Assembly (NCBI RefSeq): GCF_001634365.1 | Contig: NZ_CP014578.1 | Span: 2,108,001-2,172,000 of the forward strand | Reading direction: 5' to 3' | DNA from: Paraburkholderia phytofirmans OLGA172 | Lineage (GTDB): Bacteria > Pseudomonadota > Gammaproteobacteria > Burkholderiales > Burkholderiaceae | DNA: 64,000 nt | Shown here: piece by piece, positions 7,184 through 17,188 of the stretch | How the letters are laid out: every line of letters begins with the position of its first letter | How positions within the stretch are numbered: the stretch's first letter is position 1 | Made by a program: the position numbers and the translations under genes | The notes under the pieces: model-generated | Databases searched by the model: none | What the model saw: the letters and a program-made list of their open reading frames with translations, nothing else | Told to the model about the DNA's origin: nothing

Positions 7184-8227
7184 ATGGCGACGATCAAAGA
7201 TGTAGCGGCCGTGGCAGGCGTGTCGTTCACGACGGTATCGCACGTGGTGAACAACTCACGGCCGGTGTCGGCCGACGTGCGCGCAAAGGTCGAACACGCG
7301 ATCCGTCAGCTTCACTATGTGCCATCGGCGGTGGCCCGCTCGCTCAAGGCGCGGGCCACGGCGACGATCGGTCTGGTGGTGCCGAACAGCACGAACCCGT
7401 ATTTCGCGGAGATGGCGCGCGGGATCGAGGATGGTTGCTCGCGCAACGGCTACTGCCTGTTCTTCTGCAATTCCGACGACGATCCGGCCAAGCAGCGTCA
7501 CTATCTACGCGTGCTGCAGGAAAAGCGGATCGACGGACTGATCGTCGCCTCGGCGGGCGATGACGCGGTGCTGGCACAGACGCTCGCCGACGCCCGGGAG
7601 CCGCTGGTCGTCGTGGACCGCAATATCGAAGGCGTGAATGCGGATCTGGTGCAGATCGACCACGAGAAGGGCGGCTACATTGCGACGCGTCATCTGCTCG
7701 AGCTGGGGCACGTGCGGATCGGCTGCATCACCGGGCCCGTGAAGACGGCGGTGAGCGCCATGCGGGTACACGGCTTCATTCGCGCCATGACGGAGCGCGG
7801 CATCGAGATTCCGGCCGGCGCCATTGTCGAAAGCGATTTTTCGGGGACCGGCGGCCATCGCGCGGCTGGACAGCTGTTCGATACCGTGAAGCCGTCGGCG
7901 ATTTTTGCCGGCAACGACATGATGGGCATCGGTGCGCTACGCGCCGCGGCAGAGCGCAATATCAGCGTGCCGCACGATTGCTCGATCATCGGTTTCGACG
8001 ATATCGAACTGGGGCGATTCACCTATCCGGCGCTCTCGACCGTGGGGCAGTCGGTCCGCGCGCTCGGCGATATGGCGGCGCAGACGCTGATCGAACGTAT
8101 CGCCGGGACGTCGTCGGGCAGTCCTCCGCGCGCACTGGGTCGCCGGCGTGTCGTGTCGCCGCGCCTGATCGTGCGCGAATCGACCGCGACGTGGGCCGGC
8201 GCGGCGAGGCGCGATCTGGCGGCCTGA
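7184..8227 (+). CDS. LacI-family transcriptional regulator (RbsR/PurR-like)
   Basis: The 347-residue product begins with the LacI helix-turn-helix, 'TIKDVAAVAGVSFTTVSHVV', and hinge helix ('YVPSAVARSLKARAT'). A periplasmic-binding-protein-like sensor domain follows, with 'GLVVPNSTNPYFAEMARGIE', 'LVVVDRNIEG' and 'IIGFDDIELGRFTYPALSTV'. It is cytoplasmic, dimeric and sugar-responsive by family. A strong CAGGAGAG ribosome binding site precedes the ATG. The palindromic operator upstream of the binding-protein gene at 5751-5766 fits this family, so repression of that gene is likely. Confidence 0.92.
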   Translation: MATIKDVAAVAGVSFTTVSHVVNNSRPVSADVRAKVEHAIRQLHYVPSAVARSLKARATATIGLVVPNSTNPYFAEMARGIEDGCSRNGYCLFFCNSDDDPAKQRHYLRVLQEKRIDGLIVASAGDDAVLAQTLADAREPLVVVDRNIEGVNADLVQIDHEKGGYIATRHLLELGHVRIGCITGPVKTAVSAMRVHGFIRAMTERGIEIPAGAIVESDFSGTGGHRAAGQLFDTVKPSAIFAGNDMMGIGALRAAAERNISVPHDCSIIGFDDIELGRFTYPALSTVGQSVRALGDMAAQTLIERIAGTSSGSPPRALGRRRVVSPRLIVRESTATWAGAARRDLAA

Positions 8228-8489
8228 TATCGGGCGTTGCGTTGCCGGGCGCGCGCCGAAAGGCTTCGTGTCCGCTCTCCGCACGGACGCGGTCCGTCGG
8301 TGCTTTGTAATTATTTCCAATTGCTTACAGCATCTTTCTTCCTACCATATAAGACCTTCAAGTACGCAAACGGAATGCCGTAAACCTGGGTATTAGAGCG
8401 CGTAGTCAAATCAGCGCCATGCAGGCAGCCGCCACACGCTACCCCGCGCTGCGCACGCAGTCTCTTATTTGCTAAGTACAGGAACGAGC

Positions 8490-10271
8490 ATGTTGAACAA
8501 AGGCATCACGATCAAGGCGCGGATTGGCCTCACGATGGCTTTTCTCGCCGCGTTGCTAGTCGCGATTGGCGTTTTTGGTCTGTTCGGCATGAGCCGATCG
8601 AACGCCGCTCACCGGGACACTTTCACGAATGTAATGCCGAGCACTGTCGATATCGGCAACGCCGAACTGTATGCCGCGCGCGAGCGGCTGGCGCTCGACC
8701 GGGCGGCGTTCATGATCGGCACGCCGGAAGCGGCGCCGACGATCGAGCGTGCGCATTCGATGCGCGCCACCTCCGACATGTGGTGGAAAAAGTATATGGA
8801 TCTGCCGCGCGACGCAGAGCAAGACCGTCTCGCGCAGGACGTCATCGCCAAACGTGACGCGCTGCATCAGGAATTGGATGGCTTTGCGGCGGTCATCACG
8901 GCGAACGACCAGAGCAAGATCATCGACGGCGCCAAGCGCATGCAGGTGGCGTACAACGATCTCGCCACGTCCGACGATACGCTGAGCAAGTTTCAGTTCA
9001 CGTCGGCCGAGCAAGGCTACGACTCCGCGCAAAGCAGCTTCGAGATGTTCCGCGTGGTGAGCGCCGGTGCGCTTCTGGTCGGCGTGCTCGCCGCCGTGCT
9101 GTCCTACCTGACGCTCAGCCGCGCGATTGGCCGCCCGCTCGACGCCGCCCTCGGTCATTTCGACGCGATCTCCGCTGGCGATCTGCGCCGCCCGGTCGTG
9201 GTCACCTCGCGTAACGAAATGGGGCAACTGCTTGGAGGCATCGCCAAAATGCAGCGCAGTCTCACCGAAACGGTGCGCACGGTGCGCAGCGGCAGTGAAT
9301 CGATTGCGACCGCCACGCGCCAGATCGCAGCCGGCAATATCGACCTGTCCACGCGCACGGAAGAGCAGGCGTCGGCGCTGCAGGAAACCGCGTCGAGCAT
9401 GGAAGAGCTGACCGGCACCGTCAAGCAGAACGCCGACAACGCTCGCCAGGCGAGTTCGCTGGCGGCCAACGCGTCCGAGATTGCCAACAAGGGCAGCGCC
9501 GTGGTCAGCCAGGTGGTCGGCACGATGGGCGACATCAACCAGAGCTCGGCGAAGATTGCCGACATCATCTCGATCATCGAAGGGATTGCGTTCCAGACCA
9601 ACATCCTGGCCCTGAATGCGGCCGTGGAAGCGGCGCGGGCCGGCGAAGAAGGGCGCGGGTTCGCGGTGGTGGCAGGCGAAGTGCGCAGCCTCGCGCAGCG
9701 TTCGTCGGCGGCGGCCAAGGAGATCAAGGAGCTGATCGACACCTCGGTGGAGCGCGTGCAGTCCGGCTCGGCCCTGGTCGACGAAGCGGGCCGCACCATG
9801 ACCGAGATCATCGGTGCTGTGCAACGCGTGACCGACATCATGGGGGAGATTGCAGCGGCCTCGGAGGAGCAAAGCAGCGGCATCGGCCAGGTGGCGCGCG
9901 CGGTCACCCAGATGGACGAGGTGACGCAGCAAAATGCCGCGCTGGTCGAAGAAGCTGCAGCGGCAGCGTCTTCGCTTGAAGATCAGGCCGGCAAGCTGCG
10001 TACCGCGGTCGCGGTGTTCCAGCTCGAAGAAAGCGGCTACAAGGCGCCGGTGAGCGCGGCGCCGAAGCGCGCGGCCGCGCCGGTTCGCGCGGCAGAGGCA
10101 CGCAAAGTGTCACACCCGGTGTCATCCCCCATGTCACACGCTGGCGCGCAGCCCGGCACCGCCAGGACCTCTGCCGCACCCGCGGCAACGCTGGCTGCCG
10201 CCGCGCCGACGAGGGCGCCTGCCAAGGCAGCGGCGAGCGCCGGCAGCGATCAGGATTGGGAAACCTTCTGA
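8490..10271 (+). CDS. methyl-accepting chemotaxis protein, Tar type
   Basis: The 593-residue product has a first membrane helix at about residues 10-33 and a periplasmic four-helix sensor region. A second helix at about 190-212 leads to a HAMP domain and the cytoplasmic signalling hairpin, whose tip reads '[20 protein letters not shown]'. The C-terminus ends DWETF, the pentapeptide type that tethers CheR/CheB for adaptation. A linker rich in Ala/Pro separates it from the hairpin. The ATG at 8490 was preferred over an in-frame TTG at 8469 because AGGAACG precedes it. The ligand cannot be read from sequence. Confidence 0.93.
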   Translation: MLNKGITIKARIGLTMAFLAALLVAIGVFGLFGMSRSNAAHRDTFTNVMPSTVDIGNAELYAARERLALDRAAFMIGTPEAAPTIERAHSMRATSDMWWKKYMDLPRDAEQDRLAQDVIAKRDALHQELDGFAAVITANDQSKIIDGAKRMQVAYNDLATSDDTLSKFQFTSAEQGYDSAQSSFEMFRVVSAGALLVGVLAAVLSYLTLSRAIGRPLDAALGHFDAISAGDLRRPVVVTSRNEMGQLLGGIAKMQRSLTETVRTVRSGSESIATATRQIAAGNIDLSTRTEEQASALQETASSMEELTGTVKQNADNARQASSLAANASEIANKGSAVVSQVVGTMGDINQSSAKIADIISIIEGIAFQTNILALNAAVEAARAGEEGRGFAVVAGEVRSLAQRSSAAAKEIKELIDTSVERVQSGSALVDEAGRTMTEIIGAVQRVTDIMGEIAAASEEQSSGIGQVARAVTQMDEVTQQNAALVEEAAAAASSLEDQAGKLRTAVAVFQLEESGYKAPVSAAPKRAAAPVRAAEARKVSHPVSSPMSHAGAQPGTARTSAAPAATLAAAAPTRAPAKAAASAGSDQDWETF

Positions 10272-10349
10272 CCGGTCACCGCCTCGCAACATTCGTTCCC
10301 GATGAAACATTAGACGGAACCATGCTTGCGCGGATTGGCCGCATGACGA

Positions 10350-10388
10350 TAAAGACCGCGATTGCGCATGCAACTGCGGTCTTTTTTC
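10350..10388 (+). terminator. rho-independent terminator after the chemoreceptor gene
   Basis: AAAGACCGC and GCGGTCTTT form the stem, enclosing a loop that is itself a short palindrome (TTGCGCATGCAA), followed by T residues. The rest of 10272-10596 shows no gene. Confidence 0.85.
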
Positions 10389-10596
10389 ATACTCTGCGGA
10401 CTAAGTAGCGTTCACAAGCGTTGTCGGCGCCCTGGCGAGCGCCGTGATCCGGTACATTGACGGGCGCGACTACGGCTTGCATCGGCGACATCGCCGCTTC
10501 AGGCAGTCAGCGCGCGGACCGTGAGCCCGCTATCCTAACCGCCGCAACTCAGCGCGGCAGTCCACCCCGCTCAACGCGCCAGCCATAAAGGACGAC

Positions 10597-11358
10597 ATGA
10601 CGCCATACGACCTCGCGCACCGCCTCGTCGAAGCCCGCCGGCAGCATCGCCCGATCGATGCGCCGCCACCCGACAGTCTGCCGCCTGACGCGGCAACCGC
10701 TTATGCGATCCAGCAGGCTGTCATCGCAGGCCTCGGCGATTCGACGGGGGCATGGAAGATCGGCGCCAGAGCGCCGGGCGGGGCCGCCGCGGGCGCGCCG
10801 ATTCCAGCTTCGCTGGTGCTGCCGTCGCCCACGCGGGTGGCCCATACCGGCTTCTTCCGGGTGCTGGTGGAGCTGGAGATCGCCTTTCGTTTCGCCGAGG
10901 CAATCGAGCCGCGCGGCCGGGCTTATGCGCGCGACGAGGTGCTCTCGAAGGTCGGTGTCGTGCTGCCAACCATCGAGATCGTCGATAGCCGTTTTACCGA
11001 GTGGCCTAATGTCGCGCCGCTCGCGCAACTGGCCGACGCACAGAACAATGGCGCATTGATCACCGGCCATCCGGTTGCCTATGCAGGCCTCGCACGCGGC
11101 TTCGATTTCGTATCGCCCGAACTGGAGCTAAGTTTCAACGGCAACTCACTGGTGCCGGAAGCCACCGGCAATCCGGCTGGCGATCCGCGCGAACTGCTAG
11201 TGTGGTTCGTCAACCATTGCGCCGCGATGGGTATCACCATCGAGCCGGAATGGACGCTCACCACCGGTTCGTACGTCGGTGCGCACAATGTGGACAAGCC
11301 GGGCATTGTGCGCGGCCATATCGACGGTCTAGGAGAAGTGGAGATTGAACTGACTTGA
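10597..11358 (+). CDS. 2-keto-4-pentenoate hydratase / fumarylacetoacetase-fold family protein
   Basis: The 253-residue product matches the MhpD-type hydratase/decarboxylase family, whose members hydrate 2-hydroxypentadienoates late in aromatic meta-cleavage pathways using a divalent metal. Recognisable parts are 'AYAIQQAVIA', 'WKIGA', 'ELEIAFRFAEAI' (acidic metal-site residues), 'LPTIEIVDSRF' and 'NGALITGHPV', and the C-terminal 'GSYVGAHNVDKPG'. The gene stands alone rather than in a meta-cleavage operon, so the true substrate may differ. AAAGGAC lies just before the ATG. Confidence 0.82.
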   Translation: MTPYDLAHRLVEARRQHRPIDAPPPDSLPPDAATAYAIQQAVIAGLGDSTGAWKIGARAPGGAAAGAPIPASLVLPSPTRVAHTGFFRVLVELEIAFRFAEAIEPRGRAYARDEVLSKVGVVLPTIEIVDSRFTEWPNVAPLAQLADAQNNGALITGHPVAYAGLARGFDFVSPELELSFNGNSLVPEATGNPAGDPRELLVWFVNHCAAMGITIEPEWTLTTGSYVGAHNVDKPGIVRGHIDGLGEVEIELT

Positions 11359-11905
11359 GCGTGCCGCGGCCTGCTTGTAACGGTCAGCTTGTAACCGCAC
11401 ATTACGAAGCACCAAGCACGTGCTTCTGGTCAGCATGGCGAACGAACATGTAACACAGCGCCTGTCGCTGTAGACCAAATGGCGATGCCGCGCGTTGATG
11501 AAAAGAGTCGCAGGGTACAGGAAAGCGCATAACGTCCGCGTTCGATGCAACAAAGTGTGTGCATGCAGACAGGTTGTTCGGTAGAGCAGTGAAAGCGTTC
11601 GATGAACGAGACGATTCGCGTAACGGAGCATAGCGAACGTGCTGGGCAGCACGGCGAGCAGGGGGCGTTGGAGAGGCCGCAGCGTGGGCCGGCAGTGGCT
11701 GCGCATTCGCTGTGTGCGAGCGCAAGATTGTAGGTGAGCGTATCTGTGTTTCCAAGTGAGGAATGTCGGGAGGCGGGTACGGCGCGATTTTCGCAACGTA
11801 GTTCGTGAAAAAAAATTTAAAAGGGTTTAGGATGAATTCGAGCGATGTCGTTTCCGAATAGCGCGCCGCGCACGACATCGGTCTAGACTTCGGCGAGGAG
11901 GTAGC
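11359..11905. other. 547-bp intergenic region before prkA
   Basis: No credible gene was found; open frames on both strands give low-complexity Arg/Leu/Thr-rich products. An A/T-rich patch around 11808-11832 (AAAAAAAATTTAAAAGGG) lies about 75 bases before prkA and may belong to its promoter, but no sigma-factor site could be assigned with confidence. GAGGAGG at about 11896 is the prkA ribosome binding site. Confidence 0.6.
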
Positions 11906-13828
11906 ATGGATATCTACAGCAGTTTCGCGACCCGCTTCGAGAAAACGCGAGAGGATGAACTCTCGCTCGAGGAGTATCTCGCGCTCTGCAAAGACAATCC
12001 CGCCGCGTACGCTACGGCTGGCGAACGCATGTTGACGGCAATCGGTGAACCAGAACAGATCGACACTCGCAACGATCCGCGCATGTCGCGTATCTTCGCG
12101 AACAAGGTCATCAAGGTATACCCCGCATTCCGTGAGTTCTACGGAATGGAAGAGGTGATCGAGCAGGTGGTCGCCTACTTCCGGCATTCGGCCCAGGGGC
12201 TCGAAGAAAAGAAACAGATCCTGTATCTGTTGGGACCGGTCGGCGGCGGTAAATCGTCGATTGCGGAGCGTCTTAAGCAACTCATGGAACGCGTGCCGTT
12301 CTATGCGATCAAGGGCTCGCCGGTCAACGAGTCGCCACTTGGTCTGTTCGATTACGACGAGGACGGTCCGATCCTCGAAGAGCAATATGGTATTCCACGC
12401 CGCTACCTGAAAAATATTCTGAGCCCATGGGCGGTGAAGCGCCTGCACGAATACAACGGCGACATCCGCAAGTTTCGCGTGGTGCGCCGCTACCCGTCGA
12501 TCCTTCGTCAGATCGGTATCGCCAAGACCGAACCGGGTGACGAAAACAATCAGGACATTTCGTCACTGGTCGGCAAGGTCGACATCCGTAAGCTCGAACA
12601 GTACGCACAAGACGATGCGGACGCGTACAGCTACTCCGGTGGCCTGTGCCTCGCGAATCAGGGCTTGCTCGAGTTCGTCGAAATGTTCAAGGCGCCGATC
12701 AAGGTTCTGCACCCGCTGCTTACCGCCACTCAGGAAGGCAACTTCAAGGGCACGGAAGGCTTCGGCGCGATCCCGTTCGACGGCGTGATTCTCGCCCACT
12801 CGAACGAGTCGGAATGGAAGGCGTTCCGCAACAACCGCAACAACGAAGCACTGCTCGACCGGATCTTCGTCGTGAAGGTGCCGTACTGCCTGCGCTACGG
12901 CGAAGAGGTCAAGATCTACGAGAAGCTGCTGCGCAATTCGTCGCTGGCCAGTGCGATATGCGCGCCGGGTACGCTGAAGATGATGGCGCAGATGTCGGTG
13001 CTCACGCGTTTGCAGGAGCCGGAGAACTCCAGTCTGTTCTCGAAGATGCAGGTGTACGACGGCGAGAATCTCAAGGACACCGATCCGAAGGCCAAGTCGT
13101 ATCAGGAGTATCGCGATTTCGCGGGCGTGGATGAAGGGATGACCGGCGTGTCGACCCGCTTCGCGTTCAAGATCCTGTCGCGCGTGTTCAACTTCGATTC
13201 GACGGAAGTGGCTGCGAATCCGGTGCACCTGATGTATGTGCTTGAACAGCAGATCGAGCGCGAGCAGTTCCCGCCGGAAACCGAGCAGAAGTATCTGTCG
13301 TTCATCAAGGACGTGCTCGCTTCGCGTTATGCCGAGTTCATCGGCAAGGAGATTCAGACCGCGTACCTGGAGTCGTATTCCGAGTATGGTCAGAATATTT
13401 TCGATCGCTATGTGACGTACGCGGACTTCTGGATTCAGGATCAGGAGTTCCGCGATCACGACACCGGCGAGAGTTTCGACCGCGCGGCGCTGAACGCCGA
13501 ACTGGAGAAGATCGAGAAGCCCGCGGGCATCAGCAACCCGAAGGACTTCCGCAATGAGATTGTCAACTTCGTGCTGCGTGCGCGTGCTGCGAATGCGGGG
13601 AAGAATCCCGCGTGGATCAGTTATGAGAAGCTGCGCGTCGTGATCGAAAAGAAGATGTTCTCGAACACGGAAGAGCTGTTGCCGGTGATCTCGTTCAACG
13701 CCAAGGGCTCGGCGGAAGAGCAACGCAAGCACGAAGACTTCGTCAACCGGATGGTGACGAAGGGCTATACGCCGAAGCAGGTGCGCTTGCTGTGTGATTG
13801 GTATCTGCGCGTGCGCAAGTCGTCATGA
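11906..13828 (+). CDS. prkA: PrkA/YeaG serine protein kinase
   Basis: The 640-residue product has the full PrkA length. An AAA-like P-loop lies at residues 110-117 (GPVGGGKS), and the C-terminal part is the PrkA kinase-like domain. Other matches include 'YAIKGSPVNESPLGLFD' and 'GEDG'-free but typical 'LLTATQEGNFKGTEGFGAIP'. In enterobacteria YeaG acts with YeaH in starvation and stationary-phase adaptation. The same-strand order here, prkA-yeaH-spoVR, is the conserved stress operon. A strong GAGGAGG ribosome binding site precedes the ATG. Activity as protease as well as kinase has been proposed in the family and cannot be judged here. Confidence 0.95.
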   Translation: MDIYSSFATRFEKTREDELSLEEYLALCKDNPAAYATAGERMLTAIGEPEQIDTRNDPRMSRIFANKVIKVYPAFREFYGMEEVIEQVVAYFRHSAQGLEEKKQILYLLGPVGGGKSSIAERLKQLMERVPFYAIKGSPVNESPLGLFDYDEDGPILEEQYGIPRRYLKNILSPWAVKRLHEYNGDIRKFRVVRRYPSILRQIGIAKTEPGDENNQDISSLVGKVDIRKLEQYAQDDADAYSYSGGLCLANQGLLEFVEMFKAPIKVLHPLLTATQEGNFKGTEGFGAIPFDGVILAHSNESEWKAFRNNRNNEALLDRIFVVKVPYCLRYGEEVKIYEKLLRNSSLASAICAPGTLKMMAQMSVLTRLQEPENSSLFSKMQVYDGENLKDTDPKAKSYQEYRDFAGVDEGMTGVSTRFAFKILSRVFNFDSTEVAANPVHLMYVLEQQIEREQFPPETEQKYLSFIKDVLASRYAEFIGKEIQTAYLESYSEYGQNIFDRYVTYADFWIQDQEFRDHDTGESFDRAALNAELEKIEKPAGISNPKDFRNEIVNFVLRARAANAGKNPAWISYEKLRVVIEKKMFSNTEELLPVISFNAKGSAEEQRKHEDFVNRMVTKGYTPKQVRLLCDWYLRVRKSS

Positions 13829-13961
13829 TGCGCACTGCGTGCCGCCCGCGCGGTCCGACCGCGTGGGCACCTTGCGAGGCGCAAGTTGTATGGACATAGC
13901 GTTGTGTTTGCAGACATGCCTATTGCAACGTGCGTCTCGCGCAGCGGAAATTAGTGCAGTT

Positions 13962-14055
13962 GCATGGGGGGCTGAGTAAGTGCTTTGCATGGAACCAGAG
14001 TAAGTGCTAAAGCGCTAACTCTGGTCGACAGCTAAAGCGCCAACTCAGACCGACA
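13962..14055 (+). repeat. nested hairpin element, copy C
   Basis: A 94-bp unit with the same GCATGG start and CGACA end as copies A and B. Outer arms are 13969-13986 and 14034-14051; inner arms are 13993-14008 and 14011-14026 with an AA loop. The inner variable part is CCAGAGT pairing with ACTCTGG, changed on both sides relative to copies A and B. The outer stem is GCTGAGT against ACTCAGA and is less perfect. It lies in the prkA-yeaH intercistronic gap. Confidence 0.85.
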
Positions 14056-14061
14056 TGCGGT

Positions 14062-14105
14062 GCATGGGGTTGGAGTAAGCGCTAAAGCGCTAACTCCAAC
14101 CGACA
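14062..14105 (+). repeat. single hairpin element, copy D, abutting the yeaH ribosome binding site
   Basis: A one-stem version: GCATGG, left arm 14068-14083, AA loop, right arm 14086-14101, then CGACA. The arm tips are GGTTGGAGT and ACTCCAACC, again complementary but different from the other copies. GGGAG (14107-14111), the yeaH ribosome binding site, follows two bases after the element. Confidence 0.88.
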
Positions 14106-14118
14106 CGGGAGACCGGGC

Positions 14119-15390
14119 GTGCTTCATCAAATCATCGACCGCAGGTTAGCTGGTAAGAACAAGAGCATTGCAAATCGCGAGCGCTTTTTGCGCCGCGTTA
14201 AGAACTATATTCGTCGCGCCGTTTCGGAAGCGGTGCGCGACCGCAGCATCAAAGACATCCAGAACACCCAGAGCATCACGATTCCGCGCAAGGACATCGC
14301 GGAACCGTCGTTCCGGCATGGTCCCGGCGGCAAGCGGGAAATGGTGCATCCGGGCAATTCCGACTACATCCGCGGCGACAAGATCCAGCGCCCGCAAGGG
14401 GGCGGTGGCGGAGGCGGGGGCAACCAGGCGAGCAACGAGGGCGATGGGCAGGACGACTTCGTGTTCGAGCTGAGCCGCGAAGAATTCATGCAGTATTTCT
14501 TCGACGACCTCGAACTCCCGCGTCTCGTCAAAACTCATCTGATGGCCGTGCCTACGTGGAAAAGCATCCGCGCCGGCTGGGCGGCCGAAGGCACGCCAAA
14601 CAATATCGACGTGGTCCGCTCGCTGCGCAGCGCGCTCGGCCGCCGCATCGCGCTCGGTGCGCCGCTCGTCAATCAGTTGCACGAGATGGAACGGCAACTC
14701 GAAGTGATGAAGGCCGATCCGGACGACCGTCGCGACGAAATCAAACTGCTCGAAGAGGAAATTCACCATTTGCGCGGGCGCATCTGGCGCATTCCGTTTA
14801 TCGATCCGTTCGATCTGCGCTACGTGAACCGGGTGAAGCAACCCACGCCGTCCAGCCAGGCGGTGATGTTCTGTCTGATGGATGTGTCCGGTTCCATGGA
14901 CGAACAGCGCAAGGATCTCGCCAAGCGCTTTTTCATCCTGCTGTATCTGTTCCTCAAGCGTAACTACGAAAAGATCGAAGTGGTGTTCATTCGCCACCAC
15001 ACCCGCGCCGAAGAAGTCGACGAAGACACGTTCTTTCATTCGACGGAAAGCGGCGGCACGGTGGTGTCGAGCGCGCTGGAACTGATGCAGAAGGTGATGG
15101 ACGAGCGTTATTCGCCGACTGAATGGAATATTTACGGCGCTCAGGCTTCCGACGGCGACAATTGGACCGACGACTCACCCAAGTGCCGCAAGATACTTTC
15201 AGATGACATCCTGGAGAAGGTGCGCTATTTTGCGTATATCCAGGTCACGCCGGAAGAGCAGAACCTGTGGCTCGAATATGCACAGTTGGCGCTGAGCCAG
15301 CCGCACATGGCGATGAAGAAGGTCGAAACCGCGGCTGACATTTATCCGGTGTTTCGGGAGTTGTTTGAGAAGCAGGTAGCGTCTTCATGA
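14119..15390 (+). CDS. yeaH: YeaH/DUF444 family protein with VWA-like domain
   Basis: The 423-residue product starts at GTG behind GGGAG. It carries a basic N-terminus, a Gly-rich linker around residues 94-102, and a von Willebrand A-like domain with the metal-binding MIDAS motif DVSGS at about residues 255-259 ('FCLMDVSGSMDEQRKDLAKR'). This is the YeaH/DUF444 family, partner of PrkA/YeaG in nutrient-stress responses. The stop overlaps the spoVR start as ATGA, so the two are translationally coupled. Confidence 0.93.
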   Translation: MLHQIIDRRLAGKNKSIANRERFLRRVKNYIRRAVSEAVRDRSIKDIQNTQSITIPRKDIAEPSFRHGPGGKREMVHPGNSDYIRGDKIQRPQGGGGGGGGNQASNEGDGQDDFVFELSREEFMQYFFDDLELPRLVKTHLMAVPTWKSIRAGWAAEGTPNNIDVVRSLRSALGRRIALGAPLVNQLHEMERQLEVMKADPDDRRDEIKLLEEEIHHLRGRIWRIPFIDPFDLRYVNRVKQPTPSSQAVMFCLMDVSGSMDEQRKDLAKRFFILLYLFLKRNYEKIEVVFIRHHTRAEEVDEDTFFHSTESGGTVVSSALELMQKVMDERYSPTEWNIYGAQASDGDNWTDDSPKCRKILSDDILEKVRYFAYIQVTPEEQNLWLEYAQLALSQPHMAMKKVETAADIYPVFRELFEKQVASS

Positions 15391-17102
15391 CAAAACACCT
15401 GCACAACGAAGCGCGCGGCTATCACCCGGAGCGCGGAAAAGGCGTGCCGCAGCAGCAACAGTCGGGGCATGCCGAGGCGAAGGCGGACAATACGGGAGCC
15501 GCCGCTGCCGGAGCAGTCGACACCGCTGCTGCACGGGGACACACCGGAACGCCCACTGAGGGGCAAAGGGAAGTCCGTATGAACGTAGGCGATAGACGGC
15601 CTTTGCCGTGCCCGTCCGACTGGACCTTCGAATTGATCGAAGAGTACGACTCGCATATTGCCCTTGTTGCAGAGCAATATGAACTCGACGTGTATCCGAT
15701 CCAGCTCGAACTCATTAGCGCCGAACAGATGATGGATGCTTACGCATCCGTCGGCATGCCGGTGAACTACCGTCACTGGTCGTTCGGTAAACACTTTCTT
15801 TCCACTGAAAAAAGCTATCGTCGCGGGCAGATGGGGCTGGCGTACGAAATTGTCATCAATTCGAACCCTTGCATCGCGTACCTGATGGAAGAGAACACGA
15901 TGACGATGCAGGCGCTCGTCATCGCGCATGCGGCCTATGGTCACAACTCGTTCTTCAAGGGCAACTATCTGTTCAAGCTGTGGACGGATGCGCACGCGAT
16001 CATCGATTACCTCGTCTACGCGAAGAATTACATCGCGGAGTGCGAGGAGCGCTTCGGGCTCGACCGGGTGGAAGAACTGCTCGACTCGTGCCACGCGTTG
16101 ATGAATTACGGCGTGGACCGTTACAAACGTCCGCAAAAACTGTCGCTGGAAAAGGAGTTTGCGGCCCGCCGCGAACGTGAGGCTTATCTGCAATCGCAGG
16201 TCAACGAACTGTGGCGCACCTTGCCGACCCGGCATACGCCGTTGCCGGAGGAAATCGAGGAGCGTTATCCACCCGAGCCGCAGGAAAACCTGCTGTATTT
16301 CGCGGAGAAGAACGCACCGCTGCTCGAGCCGTGGGAGCGGGAAGTGATCCGCATCGTGCGCAAGGTCGGCCAGTATTTCTATCCGCAACGGCAAACCCAG
16401 GTCATGAACGAAGGCTGGGCCACGTTCTGGCACTACACCTTGCTCAACACGATGTACGCCCAGGGCAAGCTGGAAGACGGCTTCATGATGGAGTTTCTCC
16501 ATTCGCACAGCAATGTGGTCTACCAGCCGCCGGTCACGAAGCCTTACTACAGCGGCATCAACCCGTACGCGCTTGGCTTTTCGATGATGAGCGATATCCG
16601 GCGGATCTGCGAATCGCCGACTGAGGAGGACCGCAAGTGGTTCCCCGAACTGGCGGGCAGCCCGTGGCTGCAGGCAATGCACTATGCAATGCGCAACTTC
16701 AAGGACGAGAGCTTCGTCGCACAGTATCTGTCGCCGCATCTGATCCGCGAGATGCGTCTATTCTCGGTGCTCGACGACGACATGCGCGATGCGCTCGAAG
16801 TGTCCGCGATTCATGACGACAGCGGATATCAGTACGTGCGCCAGGCGTTGTCGCGGCAGTACGACATGCATCATAGGGAGCCGAATATCCAGGTGTGGGC
16901 GGTGAACACGCGCGGCGACCGGAGTCTGACGCTGCGGCATTTCATGAGCGACAACCGGCATTTGTCCGGCGATAGCGATGAAGTGCTGAAACATATGGCG
17001 CGCTTGTGGCAGTTCGACGTCTACCTGGAAAGCGTCGATGAGAATGGGACGGTGAGGAAGCGGTACGAGTGTAAGTATGTGCCGCCAGCGATAAGGGTTT
17101 GA
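15387..17102 (+). CDS. spoVR: SpoVR family protein
   Basis: The 571-residue product matches SpoVR/YcgB proteins: an early 'WTFELIEEYDSHIALVAEQY', a central 'NEGWATFWHYTLLNTMYAQG' at about residues 341-360, and 'NPYALGFSMMSDIRRICE'. In Bacillus SpoVR affects spore cortex; in proteobacteria it travels with PrkA and YeaH in a general stress operon. The N-terminal roughly 70 residues are Ala/Gly/Gln-rich and may be an extension, since an in-frame ATG also exists at 15580. The ATG at 15387 is chosen for its 4-base overlap with the yeaH stop. Confidence 0.92.
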   Translation: MTKHLHNEARGYHPERGKGVPQQQQSGHAEAKADNTGAAAAGAVDTAAARGHTGTPTEGQREVRMNVGDRRPLPCPSDWTFELIEEYDSHIALVAEQYELDVYPIQLELISAEQMMDAYASVGMPVNYRHWSFGKHFLSTEKSYRRGQMGLAYEIVINSNPCIAYLMEENTMTMQALVIAHAAYGHNSFFKGNYLFKLWTDAHAIIDYLVYAKNYIAECEERFGLDRVEELLDSCHALMNYGVDRYKRPQKLSLEKEFAARREREAYLQSQVNELWRTLPTRHTPLPEEIEERYPPEPQENLLYFAEKNAPLLEPWEREVIRIVRKVGQYFYPQRQTQVMNEGWATFWHYTLLNTMYAQGKLEDGFMMEFLHSHSNVVYQPPVTKPYYSGINPYALGFSMMSDIRRICESPTEEDRKWFPELAGSPWLQAMHYAMRNFKDESFVAQYLSPHLIREMRLFSVLDDDMRDALEVSAIHDDSGYQYVRQALSRQYDMHHREPNIQVWAVNTRGDRSLTLRHFMSDNRHLSGDSDEVLKHMARLWQFDVYLESVDENGTVRKRYECKYVPPAIRV

Positions 17103-17122
17103 ACGCTTGCGAAGCAACGCAG

Positions 17123-17153
17123 GAAAAAGCCAGCTCGAAAAGCTGGCTTTTTC
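17123..17153 (+). terminator. rho-independent terminator of the prkA-yeaH-spoVR operon
   Basis: AAAAAGCCAGCT and AGCTGGCTTTTT form a stem of about 12 bp with a tight loop and T-rich tail, 20 bases after the spoVR stop. It looks able to work on both strands. Confidence 0.88.
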
Positions 17154-17188
17154 TTAAGCGTGTCGCTGTCGACGCAGTGTCACGAAAG

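Noticed and set aside
8556..9932. Long minus-strand frame inside the chemoreceptor gene
   Set aside because: It is antisense to a clear chemoreceptor and encodes a His/Arg-rich product with no family features; a shadow of high-GC codon use.
12563..13732. Minus-strand frame inside prkA
   Set aside because: Antisense shadow; prkA on the plus strand has the full conserved length and motifs.
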